This document shows, piece after piece, positions 23,251-31,508 of a stretch of DNA of 64,000 nucleotides; the stretch's first letter is position 1, and each line of letters starts with the position of its first letter. Below the pieces are notes generated by a model, which saw only the letters and a list, made by a program, of their open reading frames with translations, ran no database searches and was not told where the DNA came from. The DNA comes from a virus, in IMG/VR virus record IMGVR_UViG_3300045902_000666, positions 37,744 through 101,743 of that record; one strand, written 5' to 3'. The position numbers and the translations under genes are program-made.

Positions 23251-23544
23251 TTATCTAGCAACTTCTTTATTGTATTGCTTTAATAAAGCATTGAAATTGC
23301 TGTACTGTTCTCTGCTGATGTTTTTGTTCTTGAAGTTCTCAGAAACTCTTGCTTTTACATCAGAAAGATAATTTCTTCCTTTGTTGTGAGTTCTTGAAGC
23401 TTCAGAAAGAGAAAGTTTTTTTCTGATAGCAGTTTGAAGAATCTTAATTCCATTCTCAATACTAGTTTGAGAAGGATTTTTCTGAGTTCTTGTTCTAGAA
23501 CTTGCAGCTTTTTTTGAAGCTGGCTTTCTACTTACAGTTGCCAT
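23251..23544 (-). CDS. Small basic DNA-binding-like protein
   Basis: 97 residues from MATVSRKPASKKAASSRTRT, a histone-tail-like Lys/Arg/Ser/Ala N-terminus, then helices with SLSEASRTHNKGRNYLSDVKARV, resembling a small helix-turn-helix. Driven by a clear host-type promoter and ended by a strong terminator, so it is a single-gene early unit. Could act as an early regulator or nucleoid protein. Confidence 0.5.
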   Translation of the reverse strand: MATVSRKPASKKAASSRTRTQKNPSQTSIENGIKILQTAIRKKLSLSEASRTHNKGRNYLSDVKARVSENFKNKNISREQYSNFNALLKQYNKEVAR

Positions 23545-23591
23545 TGTTCTTGTTTTTTTGTTATACATTTGTTTATAAAGAATTTAGGATA

Positions 23592-23623
23592 CAAATCTAA
23601 TCAAAAAACACAATTCGTGCAAA
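23592..23623 (-). promoter_or_regulatory. Host-type promoter
   Basis: TTTG, 20 bp, TAGATTTG; the -33 context ATTTGCACGAATT is shared with the promoter at 8417. Confidence 0.75.
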
Positions 23624-23674
23624 TTTTTTTAAAAAAATTTTCAATCAATTGAAAATCAACTATTTAAATACTGC

Positions 23675-24211
23675 TCAATCAATTATACCTCTTTCGTATT
23701 TGAAAAATTTAATAACATCATCCCACGTATGAAATGGGTCAATCCCGAATTGGATATGTTTCCCAATAAATTTACCAGCACCATACTTAGTTCTGTCATC
23801 AATAAGATAATGGCCCATAGCCAAATCTTTTCTGAATGTCAAATCCATTTTCTTGTGAGCAAATTCACCAAAATGTTTTTCAATCCATATTCTTTTCTCT
23901 GTAAATGAATCAGGATTTCCCCATGATGGTGCAGAAAGAAAACGAACATCATAAAATCTTCCAAGTTCCATTACAGCTTCTTTTGCTCCCGGAATCAATT
24001 CTAGTTCTGCATAAAATTTTGGTTGTCTGTAATGTTTATTGTCTTTGAACTCCTGTGGAGTTATACCCATTCTTTCTGCCCATATTGTAGCTGTTTTATC
24101 AAAATCTGCTACAACTCCATCCATATCAACAAACACTATTTCTTGGCCATTTGCATCAGTAAGTGCTCTTAAAAAAACACTTTTTATGTCTACATTAAGT
24201 TCTTTTAACAT
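23675..24211 (-). CDS. 5'(3')-deoxyribonucleotidase-like HAD phosphatase
   Basis: 178 residues. HAD motif I VDMDGVVADF (nucleophile Asp and acid Asp), motif II region FLSAPSWGN, Lys in FRKDLAM and motif IV LIDDRTKYG. Spacing is that of the NT5C/5'-nucleotidase group, which dephosphorylates (d)NMPs; in phages these adjust nucleotide pools. Overlaps the preceding gene by 7 bp, and that gene ends in the same kind of domain. Confidence 0.75.
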   Translation of the reverse strand: MLKELNVDIKSVFLRALTDANGQEIVFVDMDGVVADFDKTATIWAERMGITPQEFKDNKHYRQPKFYAELELIPGAKEAVMELGRFYDVRFLSAPSWGNPDSFTEKRIWIEKHFGEFAHKKMDLTFRKDLAMGHYLIDDRTKYGAGKFIGKHIQFGIDPFHTWDDVIKFFKYERGIID

Positions 24212-25203
24212 ACGAATTTCATTAAATAATTTTTAACCACTTCCCAGTTTGGCCACTTGTCGGTTTTAAACTTGAGAAATTTCCCTTCAAAATCTGCTTG
24301 ACCATTATGGTCCCAGTTATCAACCAAAAAATCTCCTTTTACTAAAGATTTATCTGGGCACAAAATCAATCTTTCCAAATATTCCTCTCCAAGATATTTT
24401 TCAACCCACTCAGCTTTTTCAGAATATGAATGTATATTCTTTATAGACGGTCTTGTTAAAATATATATGTCATAATATACCTCAAGCTCTTTAAGCGCTT
24501 CTAAAGCCCCAGGAATAGGTTTTAAGCGGGAAAAGAAACCAAATTTAGATTGAGGGTATGCAACATCTGGGAATTTAGCCTTATAAACTTGCCAAAGACC
24601 ACTATAATCACAAATTGTATCATCCATATCTACATACAATTTCTTTCTTATGGCCACTCCAAATCTTTTATAAATCTCTTCTACAGTAAGATTTTTATCT
24701 CCTTCTAAATCTCTTATCCTATATCCCTTTGGGTAATACGCAATGGTTTCTAGTTTCAATTTAAGTCCAGCTTTTATACCAGCTTCATCAAATCCTGTTT
24801 GACCACCAGAACGAACAACCTCAAGTTTTAATCTTAAGTTTGTATGGCTTGCAATTGCTTTGACAAGTGAATATGTAAATTCATCACATTGATTTTGTGT
24901 CATTGCGCCCTGCATAGTGTAAATACCATTACCTGCAATATTTAAAACAAAAGTTTTCTTTGAAGTTTCGTTTTCAAAATACTTGTTAATAGCAGAAACA
25001 ATCTTACTTGCTTTTTCAGAAATATCACCAGAAGGTGTTACTGGTAAATAAAGTTTATTATGTTGTAAAGCCAAACTCTTGGTTAGTTTTTCTCCGGGAG
25101 AATCAAACTTAATAGCAATTGCCATTGTTACATCTGATTCCTTTATGTTTACTTCTGTCCTATGTTTATAATCTGAACTGTCGTCTTCTCTTAAAATTAA
25201 CAT
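24205..25203 (-). CDS. SLOG-like domain fused to HAD nucleotidase
   Basis: 332 residues. Residues about 35-175 contain VVRSGGQTGFDEAGIKAG and YYPKGYRIRDLEGD, the Gly-rich phosphate-binding pattern of the SLOG/DprA-like (putative molybdenum-carrier) Rossmann group. Residues about 188-332 form a second 5'-nucleotidase: LYVDMDDTICDY, YILTRPS, CPDKSLVKGDFLVDNW. The fusion suggests that the SLOG part binds or releases the nucleotide handled by the HAD part. Translationally coupled to the single-domain nucleotidase downstream. Confidence 0.7.
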   Translation of the reverse strand: MLILREDDSSDYKHRTEVNIKESDVTMAIAIKFDSPGEKLTKSLALQHNKLYLPVTPSGDISEKASKIVSAINKYFENETSKKTFVLNIAGNGIYTMQGAMTQNQCDEFTYSLVKAIASHTNLRLKLEVVRSGGQTGFDEAGIKAGLKLKLETIAYYPKGYRIRDLEGDKNLTVEEIYKRFGVAIRKKLYVDMDDTICDYSGLWQVYKAKFPDVAYPQSKFGFFSRLKPIPGALEALKELEVYYDIYILTRPSIKNIHSYSEKAEWVEKYLGEEYLERLILCPDKSLVKGDFLVDNWDHNGQADFEGKFLKFKTDKWPNWEVVKNYLMKFVC

Positions 25204-25214
25204 CTTATTCTGTT

Positions 25215-25427
25215 TTAAAATAATATTTCCTTCGATTCCCTTAGCTTATAAAACTCACTTTTCCACAATCTTATACCATTTTTAGATGATTTTAATTTCT
25301 CAAATAACTCATCTGAAATAACAACCTCTTTCAAGTCGTTATCTGGTCTTTCATATTCATCAGGAACTTCATCAGGCATAGAATCCCAATATTCCTGAAC
25401 ATAATCTTTATAATCTTGCTTGCTTAA
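25215..25427 (-). pseudogene. 3' part of phage gene B, interrupted by IS element
   Basis: 71 codons: LSKQDYKDYVQEYWDSMPDE..., ending KEILF-TAA. The 5' part is at 26662-26739. Removing 25428-26661 joins ...TTCAC to TTAAGC... and restores a 96-residue protein in frame (WGQRSDGCSIHLSKQDYKDY), with the W-T-E-x-E-R-G-W-G-Q-R - Y-W - PDEVPDEYERP pattern I recall from a common small phage protein family of unknown function. Confidence 0.8.
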
Positions 25428-25530
25428 GTCAATTACCCACAGCTAAAGCAGGTGGGCTTGTAACTGACTTCTCAAATGAAAAGTCGCTACCATAGGCAGA
25501 TTGACCTCTACCCAATAAACGAATGTTTAA
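25408..25530 (-). ncRNA. Predicted omega-RNA of element B (approximate ends)
   Basis: Right-end fold CCCAC-CT-GC-TTTA-GC-T-GTGGG ending AATTGAC; the guide would begin TTAAGCAAGCAAG. Ends are estimated. Confidence 0.4.
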
Positions 25531-26553
25531 AGCACCATTAAAATCAGCATTAGAAGAATGAACGCAAGCCCTACATACAAATTCACTTTGACTTTTCCTA
25601 TTGGCCTTTTCAATATGCCCGCATTGACTACATCTCTGCGAAGTATATTGAGGATTAACAAGCAAAACTGGAACGCCAGCAATCTGCGCCTTGTAGGTTA
25701 TGAAACTTCTCAACTGATTAAAAGCCCAAGAACTTTGTTTGGCTCTTTGATTATGCCTAACCTTTGTCCTCGTTCTTATGCCACTCAAATTCTCAATGGC
25801 AATAGCCCGATTCGTGTCTTTGGCAACCTTAACAAGTTCTTTGCTTATTTTATGGTTAGTATCTTTTTTAAATTTCGCTTCTTTACCAGAAATTTTTTTA
25901 AGTCGTCTTTTAGCAGATTTCGTTCCAACTGCCTGCAATTTGGCTCTGAGGTTAGAATACCATTGTCGTATTTCTTCTGTTTGTTTTCCAGAATAACTTT
26001 TACCATCAGAAGTAGTTGCTATTTGTACAATACCAAAATCCACACCCAATACATCTTCAAAATCATTAACATTTTCATCAGGAATTTCACAAGTAGCAAG
26101 CAAATAAAATGTACCTTTAATGTATGCAAGGTCGCTTTCTCCTTGCTGATATTTCAAAAGTTTTTCCTGTCTTTGCCCAATCAGATAGGGAATGATTTGC
26201 CTGCCGTTTACAGTCCAAATACTTACTTCTTTTCTAATAGTTTTATATCTCAAAATACGGCTATCGTAAGCAATGCAGCCATACTTTTTGAATATTCTTT
26301 TTGTATCTTTATCTTTTTTGTAGGCATCCGCTACTTTTCCTATGCAACGAACAATCATCTGGGCAGAAAGTTTGAAAGAAGATTTGAGGCGATAATAAAT
26401 TTGCTTTTGCAAATCATATTTACTGAATACTTTTTTCTCAAAAGCATAATAGGAAATTTCCTGACAAGCAGTATTCGCCTCTTTCAAAGTATCAAGGAGA
26501 AACTTATTTTGTTCTTTTGTAGGATTAAGTTTTATTTGCGCAGTTAATTTCAT
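25429..26553 (-). CDS. tnpB: TnpB RNA-guided nuclease
   Basis: 374 residues from MKLTAQIKLNPTKEQ. RuvC motifs VLGVDFGIVQIAT (Asp), RAIAIENLSGIR (Glu), SNADFNGALNI (Asp). Complete zinc ribbon CSQCG...CRAC. Longer N-terminal part with VIWTVNGRQIIPY-like WED/REC region. Only distantly similar to the TnpB at 18736. Its stop codon lies in the right end of the element, as is usual. Expected to cut at TTCAC-flanked sites with the omega-RNA. Confidence 0.9.
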   Translation of the reverse strand: MKLTAQIKLNPTKEQNKFLLDTLKEANTACQEISYYAFEKKVFSKYDLQKQIYYRLKSSFKLSAQMIVRCIGKVADAYKKDKDTKRIFKKYGCIAYDSRILRYKTIRKEVSIWTVNGRQIIPYLIGQRQEKLLKYQQGESDLAYIKGTFYLLATCEIPDENVNDFEDVLGVDFGIVQIATTSDGKSYSGKQTEEIRQWYSNLRAKLQAVGTKSAKRRLKKISGKEAKFKKDTNHKISKELVKVAKDTNRAIAIENLSGIRTRTKVRHNQRAKQSSWAFNQLRSFITYKAQIAGVPVLLVNPQYTSQRCSQCGHIEKANRKSQSEFVCRACVHSSNADFNGALNIRLLGRGQSAYGSDFSFEKSVTSPPALAVGN

Positions 26554-26557
26554 AATG

Positions 26558-26588
26558 CAAAAATACAAAATTATTTAATTCAACCAAA
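26558..26588 (-). promoter_or_regulatory. Host-type promoter of tnpB (element B)
   Basis: TTTG, 19 bp, TATTTTTG in the element's left end. Confidence 0.7.
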
Positions 26589-26661
26589 TGAATAAAATAT
26601 TATTTCAAAAGCCGAAATTCATCCCACTCATAAATGAGTGGGCTTCCTTTCAGCAGGAATC

Positions 26662-26739
26662 GTGAATAGAACAACCATCACTTCTCTGGCCCCACCCTCT
26701 TTCAGATTCGGTCCAAGTATCTAAGAAAGCTGTATTCAT
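26662..26739 (-). pseudogene. 5' part of phage gene B
   Basis: 26 codons MNTAFLDTWTESERGWGQRS-DGCSIH, ending at the TTCAC target; continues at 25427. A TAAATTTG box upstream could be its host-type promoter. Confidence 0.75.
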
Positions 26740-26769
26740 AACTTGTAGTTTTTTAATGCTACTACAAAT

Positions 26770-27243
26770 TTACAACTTTTTTTTTAAATCTATACTATGA
26801 ATTGTGAAAAACTTTCTATAGTCTTTCTTTTTAAGAACATACACTTTAGTGTTGCTGCCAGGGTCACCGCAATTTTCTTTAATTTGAGGCTTTAGTTCTT
26901 TTAATATTTTTTTCAAATTGCTGGTTTTAATATTCCAGATTTCTCCAAAATGATAAAAATAAGTAACAAAATAATCTGCTTCAGTAACAGATATTCCAGA
27001 AGGTTTCCCTCTACTTTCAAATTCTATAACTATATTTCCAGTATCACGAGGATAAATGTCTGTTTTTATTTCATAAGTATATTCTTTGTTTTGATAAGAC
27101 ATTTTTAAATCATATCTATAATCAAAACACTCGCCAATAAATTTAAAATTTTTATCTTCTAAAAACTCTCTTATGATTAGCTGACCTTTTTCCCCAAAGG
27201 TAATATCTTCTTTGAAATTATACTTGCCGCCTTGTAGTGCCAT
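26770..27243 (-). CDS. PD-(D/E)XK nuclease-like protein
   Basis: About 157 residues from MALQGGKYNFKED. Core pattern: YRYDLKMSYQNKEYTYEIKTD, with Asp followed by a strand and E-x-K, the active site of the restriction-endonuclease-like fold, then VIEFESRGKPSGISVTEADYFVTYF, the usual next strand and helix. Single domain, no helicase partner. Could cut host DNA or act in recombination. Start chosen at the ATG that begins the domain. Confidence 0.65.
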   Translation of the reverse strand: MALQGGKYNFKEDITFGEKGQLIIREFLEDKNFKFIGECFDYRYDLKMSYQNKEYTYEIKTDIYPRDTGNIVIEFESRGKPSGISVTEADYFVTYFYHFGEIWNIKTSNLKKILKELKPQIKENCGDPGSNTKVYVLKKKDYRKFFTIHSIDLKKKL

Positions 27244-27279
27244 AACTAAATTAAAAATACAAAATTTTATCAATAAAAA

Positions 27280-27302
27280 AAAGGCCTCTTTATGAGACCT
27301 TT
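27280..27302 (-). terminator. Terminator
   Basis: AAAGG-C-CTC - loop - GAG-A-CCTTT, after the stop of the 199-residue gene. Confidence 0.65.
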
Positions 27303-27306
27303 CTTT

Positions 27307-27906
27307 TTAGATTGAATACTTTATTTCATCATGTTTTATTTCTAGATAAACCACAAGCACATCATCATTTTTATATTGCAAATAAATTGGGAAATGTACG
27401 CTTTCTACTTTTGCTGATTTCAGCATAATTGAAAATACAGGTTTTTCCAATCTATCTAAAACAGCCACTGTAATATCTCCTAAAGAATTACCTTTTTTTA
27501 ACTTTAAAAGTTTTTCATAATTATCTTTTGATAAATAAATTTCAACTGTAGATGAATCATATCTTTTAGCCTTAGATGTAGTTCTAGATTTTACAACAGA
27601 TGCTGGGCCGTTGTAAGAAAAACTTCTAATAGTTTTAGGGTCCACACCCGGAATATTAACAACAAAAAAGTTAGCAACTATATATTCTGGAATCTCAGGT
27701 AAATATTTTAAGTCAGTTACCTCAATTGTCTGTTTGTTATCATAAGATAATTCTTCTACAGTTGTAGGCAATGGAGATTCCCCTAATGTCCATTCATATT
27801 TTCCAGTTTCTGGATTTTTAACCAACTTTCTAGGTTCATTCGTATTTTCTTGTTTTTCAACGTTTTTTGGCTCACTTCCGAACCATTTTCTAAAGATAGA
27901 TTTCAT
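27307..27906 (-). CDS. Unknown protein, beta-rich
   Basis: 199 residues. Short basic N-terminus (MKSIFRKWFGSE), a KNPETGKYEWTLGESPL motif, then alternating strands with VKSRTTSKAKRYDSSTVEIYL. No signal peptide. Not recognised; divergent from the two membrane-protein genes that follow. Confidence 0.45.
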   Translation of the reverse strand: MKSIFRKWFGSEPKNVEKQENTNEPRKLVKNPETGKYEWTLGESPLPTTVEELSYDNKQTIEVTDLKYLPEIPEYIVANFFVVNIPGVDPKTIRSFSYNGPASVVKSRTTSKAKRYDSSTVEIYLSKDNYEKLLKLKKGNSLGDITVAVLDRLEKPVFSIMLKSAKVESVHFPIYLQYKNDDVLVVYLEIKHDEIKYSI

Positions 27907-27935
27907 AAAACTGTGTGTTTAATTTTTTAAATAAA

Positions 27936-27942
27936 TATTTAT
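27936..27942 (+). promoter_or_regulatory. TATTTAT box
   Basis: 20 bp before the ATG of the 27963 membrane gene. Confidence 0.45.
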
Positions 27943-27962
27943 GATAAAAAATAATAGATAAA

Positions 27963-28322
27963 ATGGAAAAAATCAAGAGTTTATTAAAAGGACAATGGGA
28001 ATGGATTAAGTACACTAAATTAGGAAAGCTCATCTATTCTTTAGCCCTAGCATTTGGTTGTTTTGGATTAGCAAATGTCTGGGATTTCATGTTTTATGTA
28101 GGTTGGGTATTTATGCTTTATCCACTAGGATTATTTTGTGTAATGATGGCTTATGCATGGGTTATAAACCCAATACGTGACTGGAAAGAAACTAAAAAAA
28201 TGAGAGAAGAGGCAGATAAAGCAAAAACAGAAACGACAACTGTTGCAAAAACAATAGCCCCTTCTACAGAAGAAACAAAAACAACTTCTCCTAAAAAGAG
28301 AGGTCCAAAAAAGAAAAAATAA
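27963..28322 (+). CDS. Small membrane protein
   Basis: 119 residues; two membrane segments (about 22-42 and 44-68) followed by a charged tail ending in KKRGPKKKK, presumably cytoplasmic. First of a two-gene unit (1-bp gap to the next) from a TATTTAT box. Size and layout would fit a holin-type or other late membrane protein, but no family is recognised. Confidence 0.5.
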   Translation: MEKIKSLLKGQWEWIKYTKLGKLIYSLALAFGCFGLANVWDFMFYVGWVFMLYPLGLFCVMMAYAWVINPIRDWKETKKMREEADKAKTETTTVAKTIAPSTEETKTTSPKKRGPKKKK

Positions 28323-28323
28323 T

Positions 28324-28692
28324 ATGAAAGAAAAACCTAAAAAATATTTTTTCGGCTGGACCAATATCAAATGGGCTATAAAAGAGTTCTTTGATATGTA
28401 CAGCAATACACCAAGCTATTTCAGTAAAAAAAGATTTGAAAGCTCTATGGCTTTTTTATCTGCCATGTTTTTAATACTAGGACATGCTATTTACAATAGA
28501 AACACTATAACTAACTCTGAAATACTTGCAGATGCCACATTGCTATTTATAATAGCTGGCTATACAGTTAACCAAATTCAAAAAGAAAAAAAGGAACCTA
28601 CAAATGTTAAGCAACCTGACACAACAAAAAAAGAGGAGTCAAAAACAGATTCAAAAAAAGAAGATTATTCAAAAGATGAAGATGCAGTATAA
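28324..28692 (+). CDS. Small membrane protein
   Basis: 122 residues; two membrane segments (about 40-55 and 66-80) with a Lys/Glu/Asp-rich C-terminus (KKEESKTDSKKEDYSK). Same architecture as the gene just upstream. Followed by a strong two-way terminator. Function unknown; a lysis role is conceivable. Confidence 0.5.
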   Translation: MKEKPKKYFFGWTNIKWAIKEFFDMYSNTPSYFSKKRFESSMAFLSAMFLILGHAIYNRNTITNSEILADATLLFIIAGYTVNQIQKEKKEPTNVKQPDTTKKEESKTDSKKEDYSKDEDAV

Positions 28693-28719
28693 AAAAAGCC
28701 CGGATTTATTGGGCTTTTT
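28693..28719. terminator. Bidirectional terminator
   Basis: AAAAAGCCC - 9-base loop - GGGCTTTTT between convergent genes. Confidence 0.85.
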
Positions 28720-29053
28720 AATTGTATAATGTCGAGTTTTCTTCTATTATTTTTAGATTTGTTTCAATCTGCTCACATGTTTTTTTAAAACTTTTAACAT
28801 CGTTATGGTTTAACATAAACCATTCTCCAAGTAAATTACTATAATCATCTGGGAGATATTTGCTTGTTTGAAATCTTCTATGGAGTATAGCCTCTATTTT
28901 TGTTGCTCTTGATGTATGATAAAAATCTATTAAAATAATCTTAAAAGGATTACCAGTTTGCAGAGATTCAATTCTTAATTTAGGGTCTTTTTTTGTAAAT
29001 CCTATTTTATAAATTTCTGTCCCTTCTATTTGGGCTAAGTAAATATATTTCAT
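28718..29053 (-). CDS. GIY-YIG-like (T5orf172/MUG113) protein
   Basis: 111 residues. KYIYLAQIEGTEIYKIGFTKKDPKLRI with Lys-Ile-Gly and RIESLQTGNP, then IEAILHRRFQ: the pattern of the T5orf172/MUG113 branch of GIY-YIG nucleases, which often reads Y-x-Y-K-I-G. Catalytic Arg and Glu candidates present (KLRIESL, KIEAILH). Stand-alone, a likely homing or DNA-processing nuclease. Confidence 0.7.
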   Translation of the reverse strand: MKYIYLAQIEGTEIYKIGFTKKDPKLRIESLQTGNPFKIILIDFYHTSRATKIEAILHRRFQTSKYLPDDYSNLLGEWFMLNHNDVKSFKKTCEQIETNLKIIEENSTLYN

Positions 29054-29090
29054 AATAAAATATACTACAGCTTAAAAATAAAATAAAGCA

Positions 29091-29444
29091 CTATTGAATC
29101 TCATTTTTTGGAAGGTCTAAGAAATATTTAAAACCTGTGAATGGTTCTATTTTAAATTTCTGCTCAAAAGAATATAAATAAGGCACAAGGTTTAAAGTGG
29201 TCATATTATTTTCGCTGTCAATTTTATTAATATACATCCAACCTTTTACTTCATCGTTATAAACTAAATAGCACTTTTTCTCAACTCTTGTTTTTGGAGT
29301 TCCGCTTAATTGTATTTTAAAATAATCAGCTTCAGATTTTAAATTTATAAAACTATGAATATAATCAAGCCAACTTATTTCCATCGGAAGAGATACTAAT
29401 AAATCTCTGTATTTAGAATATAAAATATCATTTATAGTTCCCAT
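29091..29444 (-). CDS. Unknown protein
   Basis: 117 residues from MGTINDILYSK, chosen because a TATTTATA box lies 3 bp upstream and earlier codons would fall inside it. Aromatic-rich, mixed alpha/beta, with DYIHSFINLKSEADYFKIQL. Not recognised; probably late. Confidence 0.45.
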   Translation of the reverse strand: MGTINDILYSKYRDLLVSLPMEISWLDYIHSFINLKSEADYFKIQLSGTPKTRVEKKCYLVYNDEVKGWMYINKIDSENNMTTLNLVPYLYSFEQKFKIEPFTGFKYFLDLPKNEIQ

Positions 29445-29447
29445 GCT

Positions 29448-29455
29448 TATAAATA
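29448..29455 (-). promoter_or_regulatory. TATTTATA box
   Basis: Just upstream of the ATG at 29444. Confidence 0.45.
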
Positions 29456-29469
29456 ATATTCTAAAAAAC

Positions 29470-29497
29470 AAAAGCCCCAGATTTCTCTGAGGCTTTT
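29470..29497 (-). terminator. Terminator of the Ro60 gene
   Basis: AAAAGCC-C-CAGA - TTTC - TCTG-A-GGCTTTT, 18 bp after the Ro60 stop. Confidence 0.8.
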
Positions 29498-29515
29498 TTA
29501 TAAAATTAGATTTTA

Positions 29516-31111
29516 TTAATCTAACTTAGAGTAGTTATTGATTGTGTTAATCAAAACATTCTTGTCTTGCTCTGCAACCTTCATAAGGTCAAAAACTTTT
29601 TCAGAGAAACCAGCTAAGGTTATAACTCTTTCGCCTTTGAACTGAAGTGTTGGAGAACCTTGCAAGTCAAAGTTATATACGAATGGGTTACATCCATATT
29701 TTGACTTATATTGGTTCAAGTATGTTTGACTAGCATCCATTTGCTGCCAAGCTTCACCGTCAGAAAGAATAATCAATCTGTCGTATTTCTTGTTCAACTT
29801 TTGGAAGAATGCGTGATAGCTTGTACCACCCATATTCTTATGATTGAACTGCTTGTTAATTGTGAATATACTATCTCTCAAAGAGAAGTTAGTATATTCA
29901 GCTGCTGTACCGAACAATACAACATCAGCGTTATTAGACTTAGCTAAGATAGCTGCAAACAAACCACCAATTTGTGTTGGTCTTCCGCTCATAGAGCCAG
30001 AACGGTCATAAATAACACAGGTTTCACCTGGTAATTTTGGAACGTTCTCGCAAGCGATTTCAATTGCATCTTCAAGAGCTTGAACAATTTTTCTTGATTC
30101 CTTGGAACCAAATTTGTTAATCTCTTCAATTGCAGTTGTGAATCTGAATGGAAGAACCAAAGAGTTTCTAATTAACTTAACATCAACCAAAAGTGCACAT
30201 GCTTCATCTACAAGCTCTGGAGCTTGAGTCATGATGTTTCTTAAGTTCTTCAAAAGAGCCATGTAACTGATTTTTCTAGTCTTAATCAAAGATGCCCAAG
30301 CCTCCTTTTTCAATTCATCTTTTTCATCTTCTGATTCAGCTTTCTTACCAGCTTCAGACAACTTAGCTTCCCAAGTTTGAGTGTTCTTAAGAGCACCAAT
30401 CATCAAAGCCTCAATAGCATTGATTGGGTATGTTTCTTTCTTAGAAGCTTTAACTTTTTTAATCAAAGCTTTTAATTCTGCAACTCTTTCTTTATTCTTT
30501 CTTGCGGTAGCATTTTCCAAAGAAGCATTTAATGTTTCTAGGTACTCTGCTCTATCAACTTCAACCATACCGTTATGCTCTACGTAAGATGGGTGAACGA
30601 TATTAGCAACGTCAATCAAGGAAATTTCTTTACCTTCACCACGATATTTAGCTAATTGATAAGCATCAAATTTTTCGAATGCTTTAGCAAAACCTTTCTT
30701 TAAAGAGTTTGGCAATGACTTATTTTTCTTGTTACCGAAGTAAACAGAGATAATTTCAGTCATGTCATCTGGTCTACGTACAACTTGTGCATAGAACTCT
30801 TTACCCCAAGGCTGACCAGAAATATACTTAGCAAGCTCTGCTCCTAATACGTGAGTAATAGAACGCATACCGAACTCGTTTCTTGCATAAATAGCTGCCT
30901 TAGCTGCAAATTTTGCATCTACTTTAGATAAGCAAGCAGACATTCTGTTAAGAGTATCATTGCTTGTTCTGTAGAACTGGTCCTCAACAAAAGATGTTAA
31001 AAGGATAGTAACCAATTCTAATTCTGCAGACTTTGTGTAAGCCTGACCACCTGCATAATTCACTGTTGGAATTCCTGAGGTTGGAGTTTTTTTGGTGTTG
31101 AACTTTGACAT
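29516..31111 (-). CDS. Ro60 / TROVE-domain RNA-binding protein
   Basis: 531 residues. N-terminal TROVE domain of helical HEAT-like repeats forming an RNA-binding ring (TILLTSFVEDQFYRTSNDTL, AAKAAIYARNEFGMRSITHV, LPNSLKKGFAKAFEKFD) and a C-terminal von Willebrand A domain with the MIDAS motif DRSGSMSG, TSYH and LSDGE. Ro60 and its bacterial homolog Rsr bind Y RNAs on the outer surface and misfolded RNA ends in the hole, and in bacteria help PNPase in RNA decay. Preceded by tandem Y-RNA-like genes, so a complete phage Ro RNP appears encoded. Confidence 0.95.
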   Translation of the reverse strand: MSKFNTKKTPTSGIPTVNYAGGQAYTKSAELELVTILLTSFVEDQFYRTSNDTLNRMSACLSKVDAKFAAKAAIYARNEFGMRSITHVLGAELAKYISGQPWGKEFYAQVVRRPDDMTEIISVYFGNKKNKSLPNSLKKGFAKAFEKFDAYQLAKYRGEGKEISLIDVANIVHPSYVEHNGMVEVDRAEYLETLNASLENATARKNKERVAELKALIKKVKASKKETYPINAIEALMIGALKNTQTWEAKLSEAGKKAESEDEKDELKKEAWASLIKTRKISYMALLKNLRNIMTQAPELVDEACALLVDVKLIRNSLVLPFRFTTAIEEINKFGSKESRKIVQALEDAIEIACENVPKLPGETCVIYDRSGSMSGRPTQIGGLFAAILAKSNNADVVLFGTAAEYTNFSLRDSIFTINKQFNHKNMGGTSYHAFFQKLNKKYDRLIILSDGEAWQQMDASQTYLNQYKSKYGCNPFVYNFDLQGSPTLQFKGERVITLAGFSEKVFDLMKVAEQDKNVLINTINNYSKLD

Positions 31112-31184
31112 AATTTTTGTCTTTTTAAAAGTTAAACTTTGTTTTGTTTTTGTTTTTATATGTTAATTTAGGACATATACAAAT

Positions 31185-31316
31185 AAAAAAGGGATACCGT
31201 TTTGCAACAGTATCCCTTCTAAAGCTTTGCGGGATTGATGATGTGGGTGTCTTTTTTGAAATTTTCAGAATTTTCGAAGTAACCCAGTATCTTGCCACAC
31301 AATTTCCTACGGTCAG
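31185..31316 (-). ncRNA. Y-RNA-like gene 2
   Basis: 5' arm GTGTGGCAAGATAC-TGGGT-TACTTCG (31275-31300), 3' arm GAC-ACCCA-CATCATC-AATCCC (31231-31251): stem TGGGT/ACCCA extended by GAT/ATC past a small bulge, as in the Ro-binding helix of Y RNAs (animal Y RNAs also read TGGGTTA). Ends with an 11-bp terminator GGGATACTGTT-GCAA-AACGGTATCCC. Shares 'GTTACTTCG' and 'CAAAAAAGACAC' with copy 1. Confidence 0.65.
31191..31216 (-). terminator. Terminator of Y-RNA-like gene 2
   Basis: Perfect 11-bp stem with GCAA tetraloop and T6 on the minus strand. Confidence 0.85.
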
Positions 31317-31319
31317 GCT

Positions 31320-31473
31320 AACAAAAAACAGCCGAAACTGTTCAGGGTATTGCCATCCCGTTTATATAACTTTAGTAGGGATAAGTACAGTGAGTGTCTT
31401 TTTTGTAATAAGCATTTACGAAGTAACTCAACCGTTTGCCACTACTTAATATCAATATGTTTAAAGAACTAAA
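31320..31473 (-). ncRNA. Y-RNA-like gene 1
   Basis: Starts just after a phage-type promoter. 5' arm GTGGCAAACGGT-TGAGT-TACTTCG (31419-31442), 3' arm GAC-ACTCA-CTGT-ACTTATCCC. Compared with copy 2 the core pair changes from TGGGT/ACCCA to TGAGT/ACTCA, a compensated change. Outer helix ACGG/CTGT with one bulged T. Ends with AACAG-TTTCGG-CTGTT-TTTT (31327-31342). No ORF. Confidence 0.65.
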
Positions 31474-31479
31474 GGAACA

Positions 31480-31508
31480 ATTATACGCAAATATACGAAA
31501 AAGGTTCC
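31480..31508 (-). promoter_or_regulatory. Phage-type promoter of the Y-RNA/Ro60 unit
   Basis: GGAAC, 18 bp, GCG-TATAAT; predicted start about 31473. Confidence 0.8.

Larger units (their letters stand above)
25428..26661 (-). mobile_element. IS200/IS605-type element B (tnpB only)
   Basis: 1,234 bp. Left-end hairpin CCCACTCA-TTTA-TGAGTGGG (26625-26644) near the target TTCAC (26662-26666); right end finishes TTGAC at 25428. No tnpA. Its tnpB differs strongly from that of element A, so the two are separate lineages that share target preference TT(T/C)AC. Confidence 0.85.

Noticed and set aside
25558-26547. Long plus-strand frame of 329 codons opposite tnpB B.
   Set aside because: Shadow of tnpB; no promoter and no recognised domain.
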